DNA of 64,000 nt from Halalkalibacter akibai JCM 9157 (GTDB taxonomy: Bacteria > Bacillota > Bacilli > Bacillales > Bacillaceae_D): positions 1-64,000 of the forward strand of contig NZ_BAUV01000010.1 in the NCBI RefSeq assembly GCF_000513135.1, given 5' to 3'. The stretch's first letter is position 1; each line of letters begins with the position of its first letter. Of this stretch, positions 1-10,087 are shown piece by piece. The position numbers were made by a program, and so were the translations under genes. The notes beneath the pieces were generated by a model. It saw nothing but the letters and a program-made list of their open reading frames with translations, had not been told where the DNA came from and did no database searches.

Positions 1-84
1 ACTTAAAAAACATAACTGTAGTTGGATGAAATAAGCACAACAAGTTCATACTACTCCTAGATATGTAAAAGGAGGAAGTTGTGA

Positions 85-837
85 ATGACGATGGATAATC
101 CGAACCCAGAACAACAACCAGCGCCTTCCGCGCCACCACAAAAAGATAATAAAGGTTCAGGAATCATAGAGAAAATTCAAGAACTAGGTCAAACGAATGT
201 ACCTGATATGGGACAATCAAACATTCACTGTATGACAGTTGTGGGGCAAATAGAAGGGCATATGCAACTACCACCACAAAATAAAACGACTAAATATGAA
301 CATATAATTCCGCAGCTAGTTGCTATAGAGCAAAACCCTAAAATTGAAGGATTGTTACTAGTATTAAATACCGTTGGTGGAGATGTAGAAGCAGGCCTGG
401 CTATTTCTGAGATGATTGCTTCCATGTCTAAACCATCTGTCACACTTGTTTTAGGGGGAGGTCATTCGATAGGTGTGCCAATTGCTGTAGCAGCAAATCA
501 CTCTTTTATTGCGGAGACAGCAACGATGACGATTCACCCTGTCAGATTAACTGGTTTAGTTATAGGAGTACCTCAAACGTTTGAATATCTTGATAAAATG
601 CAGGATCGTGTCATCAACTTCGTAACGAAGCACTCCACGATCACTGAGGATAAGTTCAAAGAACTAATGTTTTCTAAAGGGAATTTAACAAGAGATATTG
701 GAACAAATGTTGTCGGTACGGATGCAGTAAAATATGGTTTAATCAATGAAGTTGGCGGAATAGGGCAAGCCCTTAAAAAATTAAATCAATTAATAGATCA
801 AAATAAATCAAGCCAACAAGGAGATGTAGTTCAATGA
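85..837 (+). CDS. tepA: ClpP-like translocation-enhancing protein TepA (YmfB)
   Basis: 250-residue cytosolic member of the ClpP/crotonase fold. After a proline-rich leader of about 45 residues the core carries the ClpP-like motif [11 protein letters not shown] (about residues 126-136) and a conserved ATMTIHPVR stretch, where ClpP-type proteases carry the active-site region. In B. subtilis TepA is linked to protein export and spore outgrowth; the exact substrate is not evident here. An AAGGAGGAAG ribosome site lies just upstream of the ATG. The next gene, ylzJ, overlaps the stop by ATGA, so the two are translationally coupled. Identification is by strong recognition of the family and of the neighbours ylzJ and spoIIIE. 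Confidence 0.93.
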   Translation: MTMDNPNPEQQPAPSAPPQKDNKGSGIIEKIQELGQTNVPDMGQSNIHCMTVVGQIEGHMQLPPQNKTTKYEHIIPQLVAIEQNPKIEGLLLVLNTVGGDVEAGLAISEMIASMSKPSVTLVLGGGHSIGVPIAVAANHSFIAETATMTIHPVRLTGLVIGVPQTFEYLDKMQDRVINFVTKHSTITEDKFKELMFSKGNLTRDIGTNVVGTDAVKYGLINEVGGIGQALKKLNQLIDQNKSSQQGDVVQ

Positions 838-1055
838 TTCTTTATACGATGATGCCCCATGAGTATATCTTTCCTGAAGAAGAACAAAATTGGACATCGC
901 AACAAGTCATATCTTGTGAAGCAGGGCATTTAGTCGTTGAACAAATTAATCATACTCAATATCGTATTGTTCGGTTATTAAGTGGGAATGCCATGAATTA
1001 TCTTGATGAAAAATATGCACCGGGTTCGATAATTCAAGCAAAACCGCAACTTTAG
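834..1055 (+). CDS. ylzJ: YlzJ-like protein
   Basis: 73-residue protein of the YlzJ family, found between tepA and spoIIIE in Bacillus. It begins [14 protein letters not shown] and has no signal peptide or membrane segment; molecular role unknown. The ATG overlaps the tepA stop codon (ATGA) and an AAGGAG site sits inside the end of tepA, so it is co-translated with tepA. A hairpin at 1109-1132 separates it from spoIIIE. Confidence 0.85.
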   Translation: MILYTMMPHEYIFPEEEQNWTSQQVISCEAGHLVVEQINHTQYRIVRLLSGNAMNYLDEKYAPGSIIQAKPQL

Positions 1056-1108
1056 TTATGTAGACTGGCAATTTCTTATGATATAATTAATTTCATCCAA
1101 GCGTGGTC

Positions 1109-1132
1109 GAAGCAGCCTATTTTGGCTGCTTC
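1109..1132 (+). terminator. Hairpin after ylzJ
   Basis: 9-bp stem GAAGCAGCC/GGCTGCTTC with a 6-base loop. The following T tract is short (TTG), so termination may be partial and spoIIIE may be reached by read-through. Confidence 0.5.
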
Positions 1133-1174
1133 TTGTATAGGTTGGTTAGATACAGTAGTAAAGGGTGAAATTGT

Positions 1175-3502
1175 ATGGCAAGGCGTAAGAAAAAAAGAAA
1201 AACCGAGTGGAAGTCACAGCTTACGTATGAATTAATTGGTCTCGGTCTACTAGTCATTGCCGTTGTAACTTTTGCAAGATTAGGTAGTGTTGGCGAAACA
1301 TTTGTAAGACTTTTTAGATTCTTTCTAGGTGAATGGTTTATTGTTTTAGCAATTGGTTTATTAGTCATTTCTTTATACATAATGATTAAAAGACAGAATC
1401 CGAAGTTGTGGTCTCGGAGAATATCTGGATTATATGTAATTATTCTTTCATTTGTTTTATTTAGTCACGTGGGTCTTTTCCATCAACTAAGTGGAAAAGA
1501 AGGATTTCAAGACCAATCCGTAATTCGTAACACATGGCATTTATTTTGGATGGAAATGAGAGGAGAAACTCCGCCTTCTGATTTAGGAGGGGGGATGATT
1601 GGTTCTATTGCTTTTGCAATTAGTCATTTTTTATTTGCGGAGATGGGAACGTATTTCTTATGTTTTGTCTTGTTTATCATTGGCTTTATATTACTAACAG
1701 GTAAGTCAATTTCTGAACTTCTCGGTAAAGCTATAAGAAAATTTTATTTATTTACTCTTGATACATTTAGTAGTCTGATACAAGAACTAAAATTGGTGAA
1801 AGAGAAGGCTACAGAGCGTATCCAAGAAGAAAGAGAAGTTCAAAAAGCAAGGAAAAAAGCTCTAGTTGAGGAAAGCAAGGCTAATGAGAATGTTGATTCT
1901 GATCAAGAATTAATAGACAAGATAGAACCAGAAATTGTTGACTTTACTCAAAAAGCTTATAGAGAGCCCGAACAGAAGAAAGAAGTGACAAAACAGAAAG
2001 ACACGCAAGATGATGGACAAGAAGAAGATGTGCAAACGCCTCTTGTAACAGTTACTGCCACAGAAACAAACGAAGCTTACAAACTACCTAGTGTTGACAT
2101 ATTGAAACTACCAAATAATCCGAGTCAAATTAATGAGAAAAGACACTTAACCGCTAATGCTAAGAAGTTAGAGGATACACTAGAAAGTTTTGGTGTTAAG
2201 GCTAGGGTCTCAAAAGTTCATTTAGGTCCTGCAGTGACTAAGTATGAAGTAAATCCAAGTGTAGGTGTTAAAGTTAGTAAGATTGTTAATTTGGCTGATG
2301 ACTTAGCTTTAGCTCTAGCGGCCAAGGATATACGGATTGAAGCACCGATTCCTGGTAAATCGGCAATTGGAATCGAAGTTCCTAATCAAGAGGTGGCTAT
2401 TGTAACTCTTCGAGAGGTGCTTGATTCTCCAGAAGGAGCGAGTGATAAAAGCGTGCTTGCGGTCGGACTGGGAAGGGATATTTCAGGTGAACCTGTTTTT
2501 GCACATCTGAATAAAATGCCTCACTTACTTGTTGCTGGTGCAACAGGGAGTGGTAAGAGTGTTTGTATTAACGGAATCATTACGAGTATTTTATTGAATG
2601 CAAAACCACATGAAGTTAAATTAATGATGATTGATCCTAAAATGGTTGAATTAACCATTTATAATGGAATACCGCATTTGTTAACACCGGTTGTGACCGA
2701 ACCTAAAAAAGCATCTCAGGCTTTGAAAAAAGTGGTAGCAGAGATGGAAAGACGTTACGACTTATTCTCTCATAGCGGGACTAGAAATATCGAAGGGTAT
2801 AATGATCTAGTAAAACGCCAAAATGAAGAAGAGGAAGCAAAACAACCACTTTTGCCGTATATTGTTGTTATTGTGGACGAGTTAGCTGATCTAATGATGG
2901 TTGCTTCTGGCGATGTAGAAGATTCTATTGCTAGGTTGGCTCAAATGGCTCGTGCAGCAGGAATTCACATGATTATTGCAACACAACGTCCATCTGTTGA
3001 CGTTATTACAGGTGTAATTAAAGCGAATATTCCGTCTAGAATAGCGTTTGGAGTCTCATCCCAAATTGATTCGCGTACCATTTTAGATTCTGGTGGAGCA
3101 GAGAAACTTTTAGGAAGAGGAGATATGCTTTACATGCCGGTTGGGGCAACAAAGCCTAAACGAATACAAGGGGCATTTCTTTCAGATGGTGAAGTAGAAG
3201 AGGTAGTGAACTTTGTTATTTCGCAACAAAAAGCTCAATATCAAGAAGAGATGGCTCCTTCTGAAGAACAAGTTGTAACAGAAAAGGTAGAGGATGATTT
3301 ATATGATTCCGCAGTAGAATTAGTAATGGAACTAAACACCGCCTCCGTATCAATGTTACAAAGAAGATTTAGAATTGGATATACAAGAGCAGCTAGATTA
3401 ATTGATGAAATGGAAGTCCGGGGTATTGTTGGCCCTTATGAAGGAAGTAAACCGAGAGAAGTTCTTGTTGATAAACCGAGAGAAGATGAGGCTTCCTCAT
3501 AA
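1175..3502 (+). CDS. spoIIIE: DNA translocase SpoIIIE/FtsK
   Basis: 775-residue septal DNA pump that moves the chromosome into the forespore. Four or so N-terminal membrane segments (residues about 20-170) are followed by a charged linker (about 200-300), the FtsK alpha/beta motor with Walker [10 protein letters not shown] (about residue 460) and a Walker B region around [13 protein letters not shown], then a C-terminal gamma winged helix that recognises oriented chromosomal sequences ([18 protein letters not shown]). Length fits SpoIIIE/SftA-class proteins; the membrane segments and the ymf context favour SpoIIIE over the soluble SftA. Start ATG with an AAAGGGTGA site upstream. Confidence 0.95.
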   Translation: MARRKKKRKTEWKSQLTYELIGLGLLVIAVVTFARLGSVGETFVRLFRFFLGEWFIVLAIGLLVISLYIMIKRQNPKLWSRRISGLYVIILSFVLFSHVGLFHQLSGKEGFQDQSVIRNTWHLFWMEMRGETPPSDLGGGMIGSIAFAISHFLFAEMGTYFLCFVLFIIGFILLTGKSISELLGKAIRKFYLFTLDTFSSLIQELKLVKEKATERIQEEREVQKARKKALVEESKANENVDSDQELIDKIEPEIVDFTQKAYREPEQKKEVTKQKDTQDDGQEEDVQTPLVTVTATETNEAYKLPSVDILKLPNNPSQINEKRHLTANAKKLEDTLESFGVKARVSKVHLGPAVTKYEVNPSVGVKVSKIVNLADDLALALAAKDIRIEAPIPGKSAIGIEVPNQEVAIVTLREVLDSPEGASDKSVLAVGLGRDISGEPVFAHLNKMPHLLVAGATGSGKSVCINGIITSILLNAKPHEVKLMMIDPKMVELTIYNGIPHLLTPVVTEPKKASQALKKVVAEMERRYDLFSHSGTRNIEGYNDLVKRQNEEEEAKQPLLPYIVVIVDELADLMMVASGDVEDSIARLAQMARAAGIHMIIATQRPSVDVITGVIKANIPSRIAFGVSSQIDSRTILDSGGAEKLLGRGDMLYMPVGATKPKRIQGAFLSDGEVEEVVNFVISQQKAQYQEEMAPSEEQVVTEKVEDDLYDSAVELVMELNTASVSMLQRRFRIGYTRAARLIDEMEVRGIVGPYEGSKPREVLVDKPREDEASS

Positions 3503-3532
3503 TGAAGGGATTGTGCAAAAGGGGTGCAGAGT

Positions 3533-4252
3533 GTGATTAAAGCAGACCACAGACCATTGTATTTACAAGTAATAGATCGTATCAAAGACGATATTGATCA
3601 AAAAGTTTATGAAGAAGGGGAGAAACTCCCCTCTGAATTTGAACTTTCTAAAATTTTAGGAGTTAGTCGTGCTACCTTAAGGGAAGCATTACGTCTTCTA
3701 GAAGAAGAAGGAGTAGTTGTACGTAGGCATGGAGTGGGAACCTTTGTTCATTCGAAACCACTTTTTTCAGCAGGGATTGAGGAGCTATATAGTGTCACAG
3801 ATATGATTGTAAAGGCGAACATGCAACCTGGTACCATCTTTTTATCATCTTCCGTTAAAGAAGCAACAGAGGATGATCGTAGAAAATTTTCGAACGAAAA
3901 TATTACTGAGATGATGGAGATTGAACGTGTAAGAACAGCAGATGGTTCTCCTGTTGTCTACTGTTTGGATAAGATTCCAAATGATCTTGTTAAAAACCAT
4001 TCCATACATGAAACAAAATCAATTTTTCGTTTTTTAGAGGAACTAGGTCGAGATATTACTTATGCTGTTACTTATATTGAACCAATTGGCTATCATGATC
4101 ATGTATCTGAGATATTAGAGTGTGATCCAGGATCGTCATTGTTGTTACTAAAGCAAATGCACTATGATCAGTCAGAACAACCTTTATTATATTCTTTAAA
4201 CTATTTTCGTGCAGATAAATTTAAGTTTCACGTAGTAAGAAAAAGAGTATAA
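3533..4252 (+). CDS. ymfC: GntR-family transcriptional regulator (YmfC type)
   Basis: About 239 residues: an N-terminal GntR winged helix (residues about 10-70, with the [20 protein letters not shown] recognition region) and a C-terminal UTRA ligand-binding domain of the HutC subfamily (about 90-235). It is a cytosolic DNA-binding repressor or activator; ligand unknown. A GTG at 3524 directly abuts the AAAAGGGG ribosome site, so the GTG at 3533, eight bases away, is the likelier start. It sits where ymfC lies in B. subtilis, between spoIIIE and ymfF. Confidence 0.85.
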   Translation: MIKADHRPLYLQVIDRIKDDIDQKVYEEGEKLPSEFELSKILGVSRATLREALRLLEEEGVVVRRHGVGTFVHSKPLFSAGIEELYSVTDMIVKANMQPGTIFLSSSVKEATEDDRRKFSNENITEMMEIERVRTADGSPVVYCLDKIPNDLVKNHSIHETKSIFRFLEELGRDITYAVTYIEPIGYHDHVSEILECDPGSSLLLLKQMHYDQSEQPLLYSLNYFRADKFKFHVVRKRV

Positions 4253-4290
4253 GCATAACCTATGTAAGATTGGTAAAGGAGATGATGAGC

Positions 4291-5577
4291 GTGGAGCAAT
4301 TAGCGGAAACTGTTCATGAATTAAAAGGGTTAACAGTTCATTCCATGAAAACAAGTAAATATAAAACCAATTCACTTATTTTAATGATAAAAGCACCGCT
4401 AACAAAAGAAACGGTGGCAATGCGGGCATTACTTCCGCACTTATTACAAAATGGTACGGCAAAAAGTCCAACTAGAAAGCAATTGCGTGAACGTCTTGAT
4501 GACATGTATGGGGCTATGCTTGCAACGGATGTTCAAAAAAAAGGTGAAGAACACGTTATTACTATTCGTTTGGATGTTGCGAATGAACGGTTTTTAACGG
4601 ACTCCACACCTTTATTTGAACAAGCCATTGAGTTGTTAGCTGAAGTAGTTTTCGAACCGAATCTAGAAGGTAATTCATTCTCAAAATCTGTTGTCGAAAG
4701 CGAAAAGCGCTCTCTTAAACAACGGATTCAATCCGTTTATGATGACAAAATGCGTTATGCTAATGTGCGTGTAACAGAAGAGATGTGTACGAATGAGCCA
4801 TTTGCCCTAACTGCTTTTGGTCAAGAAGAAGAAGTTGATTCAATCACACCTGAAACGATGTTTAACTATTACAAAGAAGTATTAGCATCAAATCAATTTG
4901 ATTTGTATATGGTTGGAGCCATAGATGACCGTCAAGCGGTAGAATTAGTTTCTTCTAAGTTTCAAAAATTGGCTGAAGCGAATTCTGTTACTTCAACGAA
5001 GACAACAGCTAGTCCTGAGATCGTTGACGTTAAAATTGTGAATGAAGAACAGGATGTGAAGCAAGGGAAACTGCACATGGGATTTAGAACTTATACTACT
5101 TATGGCGATGATGACTATGTTGCCATGCAGGTGTGCAATGGACTTTATGGTGCGTTTTCACATTCAAAACTTTTTATTAATGTTCGTGAAAAAGAAAGTT
5201 TAGCTTACTACGCTGCATCAAGATATGAGAGTCATAAAGGAATTCTCATGGTCATGTCTGGAATCGAATTCAATAAATATGATCGCGCTGTTGAAATTAT
5301 TAAAGAACAGTTTGAAGCAATGAAAAAAGGTGACTTTACTGATGCTGAAGTTGAACAAACAAAAGCGATGCTTAAAAACCAAATATTAGAAACGGCAGAT
5401 GTTGCAAGAGGGTTAGTTGAAATATCCTACCATCAAGTTGTGAGTGGCAAAAAGCGTTCAATTAGCGAATGGATGACTGAAATTGATGCTGTTACAAAAG
5501 AGGATATTGTAAATGTCGCTCAAAAAGTTCGTTTGGATACAATTTATTTTTTAACAGGTAAGGAGGAGAACAAATGA
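4291..5577 (+). CDS. ymfF: M16-like peptidase homologue YmfF (non-catalytic)
   Basis: About 428 residues with the two-lobed M16 (insulinase-like) fold. The catalytic zinc motif HxxEH is absent, as is usual for YmfF; the partner YmfH has it. Such pairs usually form an inactive/active heterodimer; a complex here is inference. The start is chosen as GTG at 4291, nine bases after AAAGGAG; ATGs at 4282 and 4285 are too close to that site. Its last codons overlap ymfH by ATGA, giving translational coupling. Confidence 0.88.
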   Translation: MEQLAETVHELKGLTVHSMKTSKYKTNSLILMIKAPLTKETVAMRALLPHLLQNGTAKSPTRKQLRERLDDMYGAMLATDVQKKGEEHVITIRLDVANERFLTDSTPLFEQAIELLAEVVFEPNLEGNSFSKSVVESEKRSLKQRIQSVYDDKMRYANVRVTEEMCTNEPFALTAFGQEEEVDSITPETMFNYYKEVLASNQFDLYMVGAIDDRQAVELVSSKFQKLAEANSVTSTKTTASPEIVDVKIVNEEQDVKQGKLHMGFRTYTTYGDDDYVAMQVCNGLYGAFSHSKLFINVREKESLAYYAASRYESHKGILMVMSGIEFNKYDRAVEIIKEQFEAMKKGDFTDAEVEQTKAMLKNQILETADVARGLVEISYHQVVSGKKRSISEWMTEIDAVTKEDIVNVAQKVRLDTIYFLTGKEENK

Positions 5578-6869
5578 AACCAGTTCAATTCTCTCAAGTA
5601 GAAGAAACTCTTTATCACGAAAAGCTCGATAATGGCTTAGACGTATACGTTCTTCCAAAAGAAGGTTTTAACAAAACGTTTGCTACCTTTACGACTAAAT
5701 ATGGTTCTATTGACCAACAATTCACTCCTCTTGGAAAAGATGAGGTGCTTAAAGTTCCTGATGGGATCGCTCACTTTTTGGAACACAAAATGTTTGAGGA
5801 AGAAGAGGGAGATGTGTTCCAAGATTTTAGTAAACAAGGTGCATCTGCTAACGCTTTTACTAGTTTCACTAGGACGGCCTATTTATTTTCGAGCACAACA
5901 AATGTTGAAAAAAACTTAGATACTCTTATTGATTTTGTTCAACATCCTTATTTTACAGAAGAAAACGTTGAGAAAGAAAAAGGCATTATCAACCAAGAAA
6001 TTACGATGTATGATGATAACCCAGATTGGAGAGCTTACTTTGGGGTTATTGAGAACATGTTCCATACTCACCCTGTAAAAATTGATATTGCTGGCACTAT
6101 TGAATCTATTTCAAAGATTACGAAAGATTTATTGTATACTTGTTACGAAACTTTTTACCATCCAGCTAACATGCTTTTGTTTGTTACTGGGCCTGTTGAT
6201 CCACATCAGGTAATGGAACAAGTAAAAGAAAATCAATCTAATAAAACGTTCGCAAAGCCAGAAGAAATTAAACGTTTCTTTGATGATGAACCAGATACAG
6301 TTGCTAAAGAAAAGCATGTCATTTCAATGCCTGTCCAAACCCCTAAATGTCTGATGGGCTTTAAAGAAAAAGGAGCTACCCGTCAAGGTAATGATTTATT
6401 AAAAAGGGAGCTATCTTTAAATGTTCTCCTGGATCTTATGTTTGGTCAAAGCTCCGATAACTATCAGGCGTTATTTGATGAAGGATTAATTGATGATTCA
6501 TTCTCCTTTGATTACTCTGCTGAGGAGGGTTTTGGCTTTACGATTATTGGTGGGGATACAATGTATCCTGATAAGCTTTCTAATCGAATTAAAGAAATGG
6601 TAGAAAAATTCAAGAAAACAAATTTAACGGGTGCGCAAGTAGATCGTGCAATTAAGAAAAAAATTGGTTCATTCCTTCGTTCGTTAAATTCACCAGAGTA
6701 TATTGCAAACCAGTTTACTAGGTATGAATTTAACAACATGAATTTATTTGATGTTGTTTCTATGCTTGAGAGTCTGAATGCAGATCATTTGCAAGAAGTT
6801 CTTGAAGATCACTTCCAATTTGAACGATTCACAGTGTGTCAAGTGAAAGCAGAGGGGTTTGAAGAGTAA
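5574..6869 (+). CDS. ymfH: Zinc M16 peptidase YmfH
   Basis: 431-residue M16 peptidase with the inverted zinc motif HFLEH (residues about 64-68) and, downstream, a conserved Glu in EKGIINQEITMYDD that would be the third ligand. It is predicted cytosolic and probably pairs with the inactive YmfF encoded just upstream (ATGA overlap). An AAGGAGG site precedes the ATG. Physiological substrate is not evident. Confidence 0.92.
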   Translation: MKPVQFSQVEETLYHEKLDNGLDVYVLPKEGFNKTFATFTTKYGSIDQQFTPLGKDEVLKVPDGIAHFLEHKMFEEEEGDVFQDFSKQGASANAFTSFTRTAYLFSSTTNVEKNLDTLIDFVQHPYFTEENVEKEKGIINQEITMYDDNPDWRAYFGVIENMFHTHPVKIDIAGTIESISKITKDLLYTCYETFYHPANMLLFVTGPVDPHQVMEQVKENQSNKTFAKPEEIKRFFDDEPDTVAKEKHVISMPVQTPKCLMGFKEKGATRQGNDLLKRELSLNVLLDLMFGQSSDNYQALFDEGLIDDSFSFDYSAEEGFGFTIIGGDTMYPDKLSNRIKEMVEKFKKTNLTGAQVDRAIKKKIGSFLRSLNSPEYIANQFTRYEFNNMNLFDVVSMLESLNADHLQEVLEDHFQFERFTVCQVKAEGFEE

Positions 6870-6870
6870 C

Positions 6871-7589
6871 GTGAAAAATATATTAATTACGGGAGCATCA
6901 GGAGGAATTGGCTCTGCGATTGCAAGAGAGCTGGCATCTCCAAGCTGCTCTCTTTTTTTGCATTATAGTACGAGTCTGGAAAAGATAAAGAATGCAGCAA
7001 AGGAATGTCGTGAAAAAGGAGCGACTGTTCACGTCATTCAAGCTGATTTAACTAAAGAAGCAGGTGATGAACAACTTCTGCGGGCAATTCCAAGCGACAT
7101 TTCATTTGATATTATTGTTCATAATGCTGGCGTATCACACTTTGGTTTATTCACTGACATGACAAACCAAGAAATAAAAGATATCATGAATATCCATTTA
7201 TTAAATCCAATGAAGATTACTCGAAGCCTTCTGCCTAATATGATATCGAAACAACACGGGAAAATCATTGTTATATCGTCTATTTGGGGCTTAACTGGTG
7301 CTTCTTGTGAAGTGACTTATTCAGCCGCTAAAGGAGGGTTAAACAGCTTTGTAAAAGGTTTAGCTAAAGAGTTAGCGCCAAGCCAAATCCAAGTTAATGG
7401 AGTCGCGCCAGGAGCGATTAATACGAACATGCTTAACGAAGATTTTCTCATAGATCTGACTGAAGAAATACCAGCAAATCGAATTGGAACCCTCGGGATG
7501 TAGCTCATGCTGTTGAATTTTTGAGCTCTAATCGAGCAAATTACATAAACGGACAGATCCTTTCAGTAAATGGAGCATGGTATTGTTAA
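6871..7589 (+). pseudogene. ymfI: SDR-family oxidoreductase YmfI, interrupted by a 1-base frameshift
   Basis: Short-chain dehydrogenase/reductase of the FabG-like class. The N-terminal NAD(P) motif GASGGIG (TGxxxGxG), the NAG motif (HNAGVSHFG), and catalytic Ser/Tyr/Lys (ISSIWG, YSAAKGG) are all intact. The open frame stops at 7503, but the expected C-terminus (RDVAHAVEFLSS...INGQILSVNGAW) continues in the -1 frame to TAA at 7587-7589. Adding one A in the AA at 7488-7489 joins both parts. A single-base deletion, possibly a sequence error, is the simplest reading. Start taken as GTG 6871; TTG 6859 is an alternative overlapping ymfH. Confidence 0.85.
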
Positions 7590-7683
7590 ATCACGAAAAT
7601 AACATGAAAAAAGCTATATGATGAATAATCTTGTTTTTATTTGAAAAAATAAGATCGTAGTACATTACAAGGGAGGGCTTAAT

Positions 7684-7935
7684 ATGTCTGTACTTGACAA
7701 TTGGGATCAATGGAAAGATTTTCTTGGAGATCGTTTAAACCAAGCTCAAAAAGAAGGAATGAATCAAAGTGTTGTGTCTGATGTTGCTTATCAAGTTGGT
7801 GAGTATTTGGCGCAGCAAGTTGAACCGAAAAATGAGCAAGAGCGCGTTTTAGCTGAGCTATGGAAAGTAGCAGATGAGCAAGAGCAACACGCAATTGCAA
7901 ACATGATGGTTAAACTTGTTCAAAACGAAGGTTAA
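7684..7935 (+). CDS. ymfJ: YmfJ (DUF3243) protein
   Basis: 83-residue acidic soluble protein of the DUF3243 family, beginning MSVLDNWDQWKDFLGDRL. Function unknown. A GGGAGG site lies before the ATG and a strong terminator follows at 7946-7976, so it ends the ymf transcript or is made alone. Position between ymfI and ymfK matches B. subtilis. Confidence 0.88.
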   Translation: MSVLDNWDQWKDFLGDRLNQAQKEGMNQSVVSDVAYQVGEYLAQQVEPKNEQERVLAELWKVADEQEQHAIANMMVKLVQNEG

Positions 7936-7945
7936 TGTTTGTAAG

Positions 7946-7976
7946 AAAACGTCGCGTATCGCGACGTTTTTTTATC
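7946..7976 (+). terminator. Rho-independent terminator after ymfJ
   Basis: 11-bp GC-rich stem AAAACGTCGCG/CGCGACGTTTT with a 3-base loop followed by a T run. Confidence 0.85.
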
Positions 7977-8158
7977 TTTATGGGCGACACATAATTTCCT
8001 TTAAAGGAAGCAAACTGTTATTAAGGGAACTATTAGAAAACTCATCTTTGTCAATGGACAATTATTTCCGACAAAGTTCTTTCATTTACATTCAAAATCA
8101 ATTATGATGATAGTTAAGATGCATACAATGTCTTATTTACATACAAAGGGTGAGGTAA

Positions 8159-8932
8159 ATGAGTTTGAAGGAATGGTATCTAGAATATCAAATACATAAT
8201 AATAGACCTGGTTTACTTGGAGATATTTCTTCACTCTTAGGGATGTTAGCGATTAACATTGTTACGATTAATGGTGTTGACAACATGAAACGTGGAATGC
8301 TTATTAGAAGCTCCAATGATGACCAAGTCGCTAGATTTCAGGCAATCTTGGAAACAATAGAAGATATTAGTGTGATAAAAGTGAGAGAACCAAGATTACG
8401 GGATCGGCTCGCGATACGCCATGGTCGTTATATAGAGCGGGATGCTGATGACAAGAAAACATTTCGTTTTATCCGAACCGAACTTGGACTACTTGTTGAT
8501 TTCATGGCTGAACAATTTAAACGTGATGGACATTTTCTAGTAGGTATTAGAGGGATGCCTCGTGTTGGGAAGACCGAGTCCGTTGTCGCAGCAAGTGTCT
8601 GTGCAAATAAAAGATGGTCGTTTATTTCTTCAACGTTGCTCAGACAAACGGTTAGAAGTACACTTGCTGAAGATGAAATGAGTGAAGATCATATTTTTAT
8701 TATTGATGGAATTGTAACAACGATGCGATCAACAGAAAAACACCGTATGCTTGTCAGTGACATTATGAGGCTACCAGCAGTTAAAGTGGTTGAGCATCCA
8801 GATATTTTCGTACGTGAAACCGAGTACGAGTTAGATGATTTTGATTGCATTATTGAGCTACGGAATGATGACTCGGAAGAAATTACATACGAGGTAGTAG
8901 AATCAGGTTTTTCTTCTTTTGATATAAGTTAA
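8159..8932 (+). CDS. ymfK: YmfK (DUF3388): ACT-like domain plus P-loop
   Basis: 257-residue soluble protein. Residues about 5-78 read like an ACT regulatory domain (HNNRPGLLGDISSLLGML...), usually an amino-acid sensor. Residues about 125-145 contain GMPRVGKTES, matching a Walker A P-loop. The combination suggests a nucleotide-dependent sensor, but no function is established to my knowledge. It precedes rodZ by about 20 bases and probably shares its transcript. ATG start with GGGTGAGG upstream. Confidence 0.85.
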   Translation: MSLKEWYLEYQIHNNRPGLLGDISSLLGMLAINIVTINGVDNMKRGMLIRSSNDDQVARFQAILETIEDISVIKVREPRLRDRLAIRHGRYIERDADDKKTFRFIRTELGLLVDFMAEQFKRDGHFLVGIRGMPRVGKTESVVAASVCANKRWSFISSTLLRQTVRSTLAEDEMSEDHIFIIDGIVTTMRSTEKHRMLVSDIMRLPAVKVVEHPDIFVRETEYELDDFDCIIELRNDDSEEITYEVVESGFSSFDIS

Positions 8933-8954
8933 AGAGTGTAGGTAGGTGTTAGGA

Positions 8955-9848
8955 TTGTCAGAATTAGGTCAACATTTAAAGGAAATAAGAGAGCAAAAGG
9001 GTATATCATTAGACGACCTGCAACAAACGACCAAAATTCAAAAAAGATATTTAATTGCGATTGAGGAAGGACGCTTCGATACTTTACCGGGCATTTTCTA
9101 TGCGAGAGCGTTTGTTAAAACGTATGCAGAAGCTATTGGATTAGATCCAGATCCATTGTTTGATCAATATAAGAACGAGTTGCCAAATCCTCAACGGGAA
9201 GCTGTGACTTTGCCATCACGTTCTGAACGTACAAAAACAGTTACGCCACCCAAAAAAAGAAATAAGAAAAGTTCGTTCTTACCAGCGCTCGCAGCAATAA
9301 TCTTTATTACAGCTGTAGTAGTGGGGATTTGGATTATGGCTCAAGGTAGTGGAGCTAGGGAAGACGGAGCCATTGCTCCAGATGATAGTGAAAACTTAGA
9401 TGCAGAATTTGCAGACGAAGTTGGAATTCCTGAAGAACCTGAGTCTGAGGAAGAAACAGGGACCGAAGAAACAGAAGAGCTAGATGAAGTAGAAGAGGAA
9501 GAGGTTGAACCAGAGCCGGAACCATCTTTCACCTTGACTTTTATTGAAAGCTCTGGCAATACATCTTACTTTGAAATGAAAGATGGACAATTGTCCGATG
9601 TATTGATTGAACTAAATGGTAGTTCATATATCGATGTTAAAAATGCTTTGGGAAGAGTATTTTATAGCGGTCAACCTCCAACAGGGGAAAAAGTAACTCT
9701 TGATTTATCAGCGGAGGAACGAATTGTTTTTAACTTTGGTGCATCGCAAAACGTTGATTTCTTTATTAACGGTGAGGAGTTTGAGTTTCCTCTAGATAGA
9801 ACGCATCAAAAGGTTGATATTATAATCATTGATGAAGCTGAAGAGTAA
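8955..9848 (+). CDS. rodZ: Cytoskeletal protein RodZ (YmfM)
   Basis: About 297 residues. An N-terminal HTH_25 domain (LGQHLKEIREQKGISLDDL) that in RodZ binds MreB, a basic linker, one membrane span (about residues 115-137), a strongly acidic linker rich in Glu/Asp/Pro, and a C-terminal DUF4115 beta domain outside the membrane. Role: cell-shape and elongation machinery. Start chosen as TTG 8955 with GGTAGGTG about seven bases upstream; GTG 8946 is the alternative. pgsA follows after a long RNA hairpin. Confidence 0.88.
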   Translation: MSELGQHLKEIREQKGISLDDLQQTTKIQKRYLIAIEEGRFDTLPGIFYARAFVKTYAEAIGLDPDPLFDQYKNELPNPQREAVTLPSRSERTKTVTPPKKRNKKSSFLPALAAIIFITAVVVGIWIMAQGSGAREDGAIAPDDSENLDAEFADEVGIPEEPESEEETGTEETEELDEVEEEEVEPEPEPSFTLTFIESSGNTSYFEMKDGQLSDVLIELNGSSYIDVKNALGRVFYSGQPPTGEKVTLDLSAEERIVFNFGASQNVDFFINGEEFEFPLDRTHQKVDIIIIDEAEE

Positions 9849-9956
9849 AAAGAGACTCAGAAGTCCTCACGGGGACGAACGAAACGTTCAAGCTGCTAGT
9901 GTTTAGCAGAAACCGAACTTAGTATTTCGTCCCTTGTGAGTCTGGAGTCTTTTTTT
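9848..9956 (+). ncRNA. Extended multi-stem RNA structure ending in a U run, between rodZ and pgsA
   Basis: Successive nested stems are visible: AGACTC 9853-9858 with GAGTCT 9945-9950; CTCAC 9866-9870 with GTGAG 9936-9940; GGGACGAA 9872-9879 with TTCGTCCC 9926-9933; GTTC 9886-9889 with GAAC 9914-9917; and an apical hairpin CTGCTA 9893-9898/TAGCAG 9903-9908. An alternative small hairpin GAACG/CGTTC (9877-9889) competes with the third stem. The outer stem extends into A/T tracts and ends in T7, so it can at least act as a terminator. The length and possible alternative folds exceed an ordinary terminator. Function unknown. Confidence 0.55.
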
Positions 9957-10087
9957 ATTTGAATAATGGTTGAATTTATCAATTTGACTTAATTATGGTA
10001 CAATGTTTATAACCTGTCTTAATATCAGATTTTAAAGTGAGAAAGTAAATGTTTTTAAAATGTTACACTGAATGAAGGAAGGGAACC

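Noticed and set aside
7480-7503. Programmed -1 frameshift in ymfI, miaB, mutL or yneB
   Set aside because: No slippery heptamer followed by a pseudoknot or stem was seen at these sites, and each is fixed by one inserted base, so deletions explain them better.
7916-8107. 63-codon frame after ymfJ
   Set aside because: Starts inside ymfJ and runs through the perfect terminator at 7946-7976.
9341-9559. Serine-rich minus-strand frame opposite rodZ
   Set aside because: It is the complement of the acidic Glu-rich linker codons of rodZ, a composition shadow.
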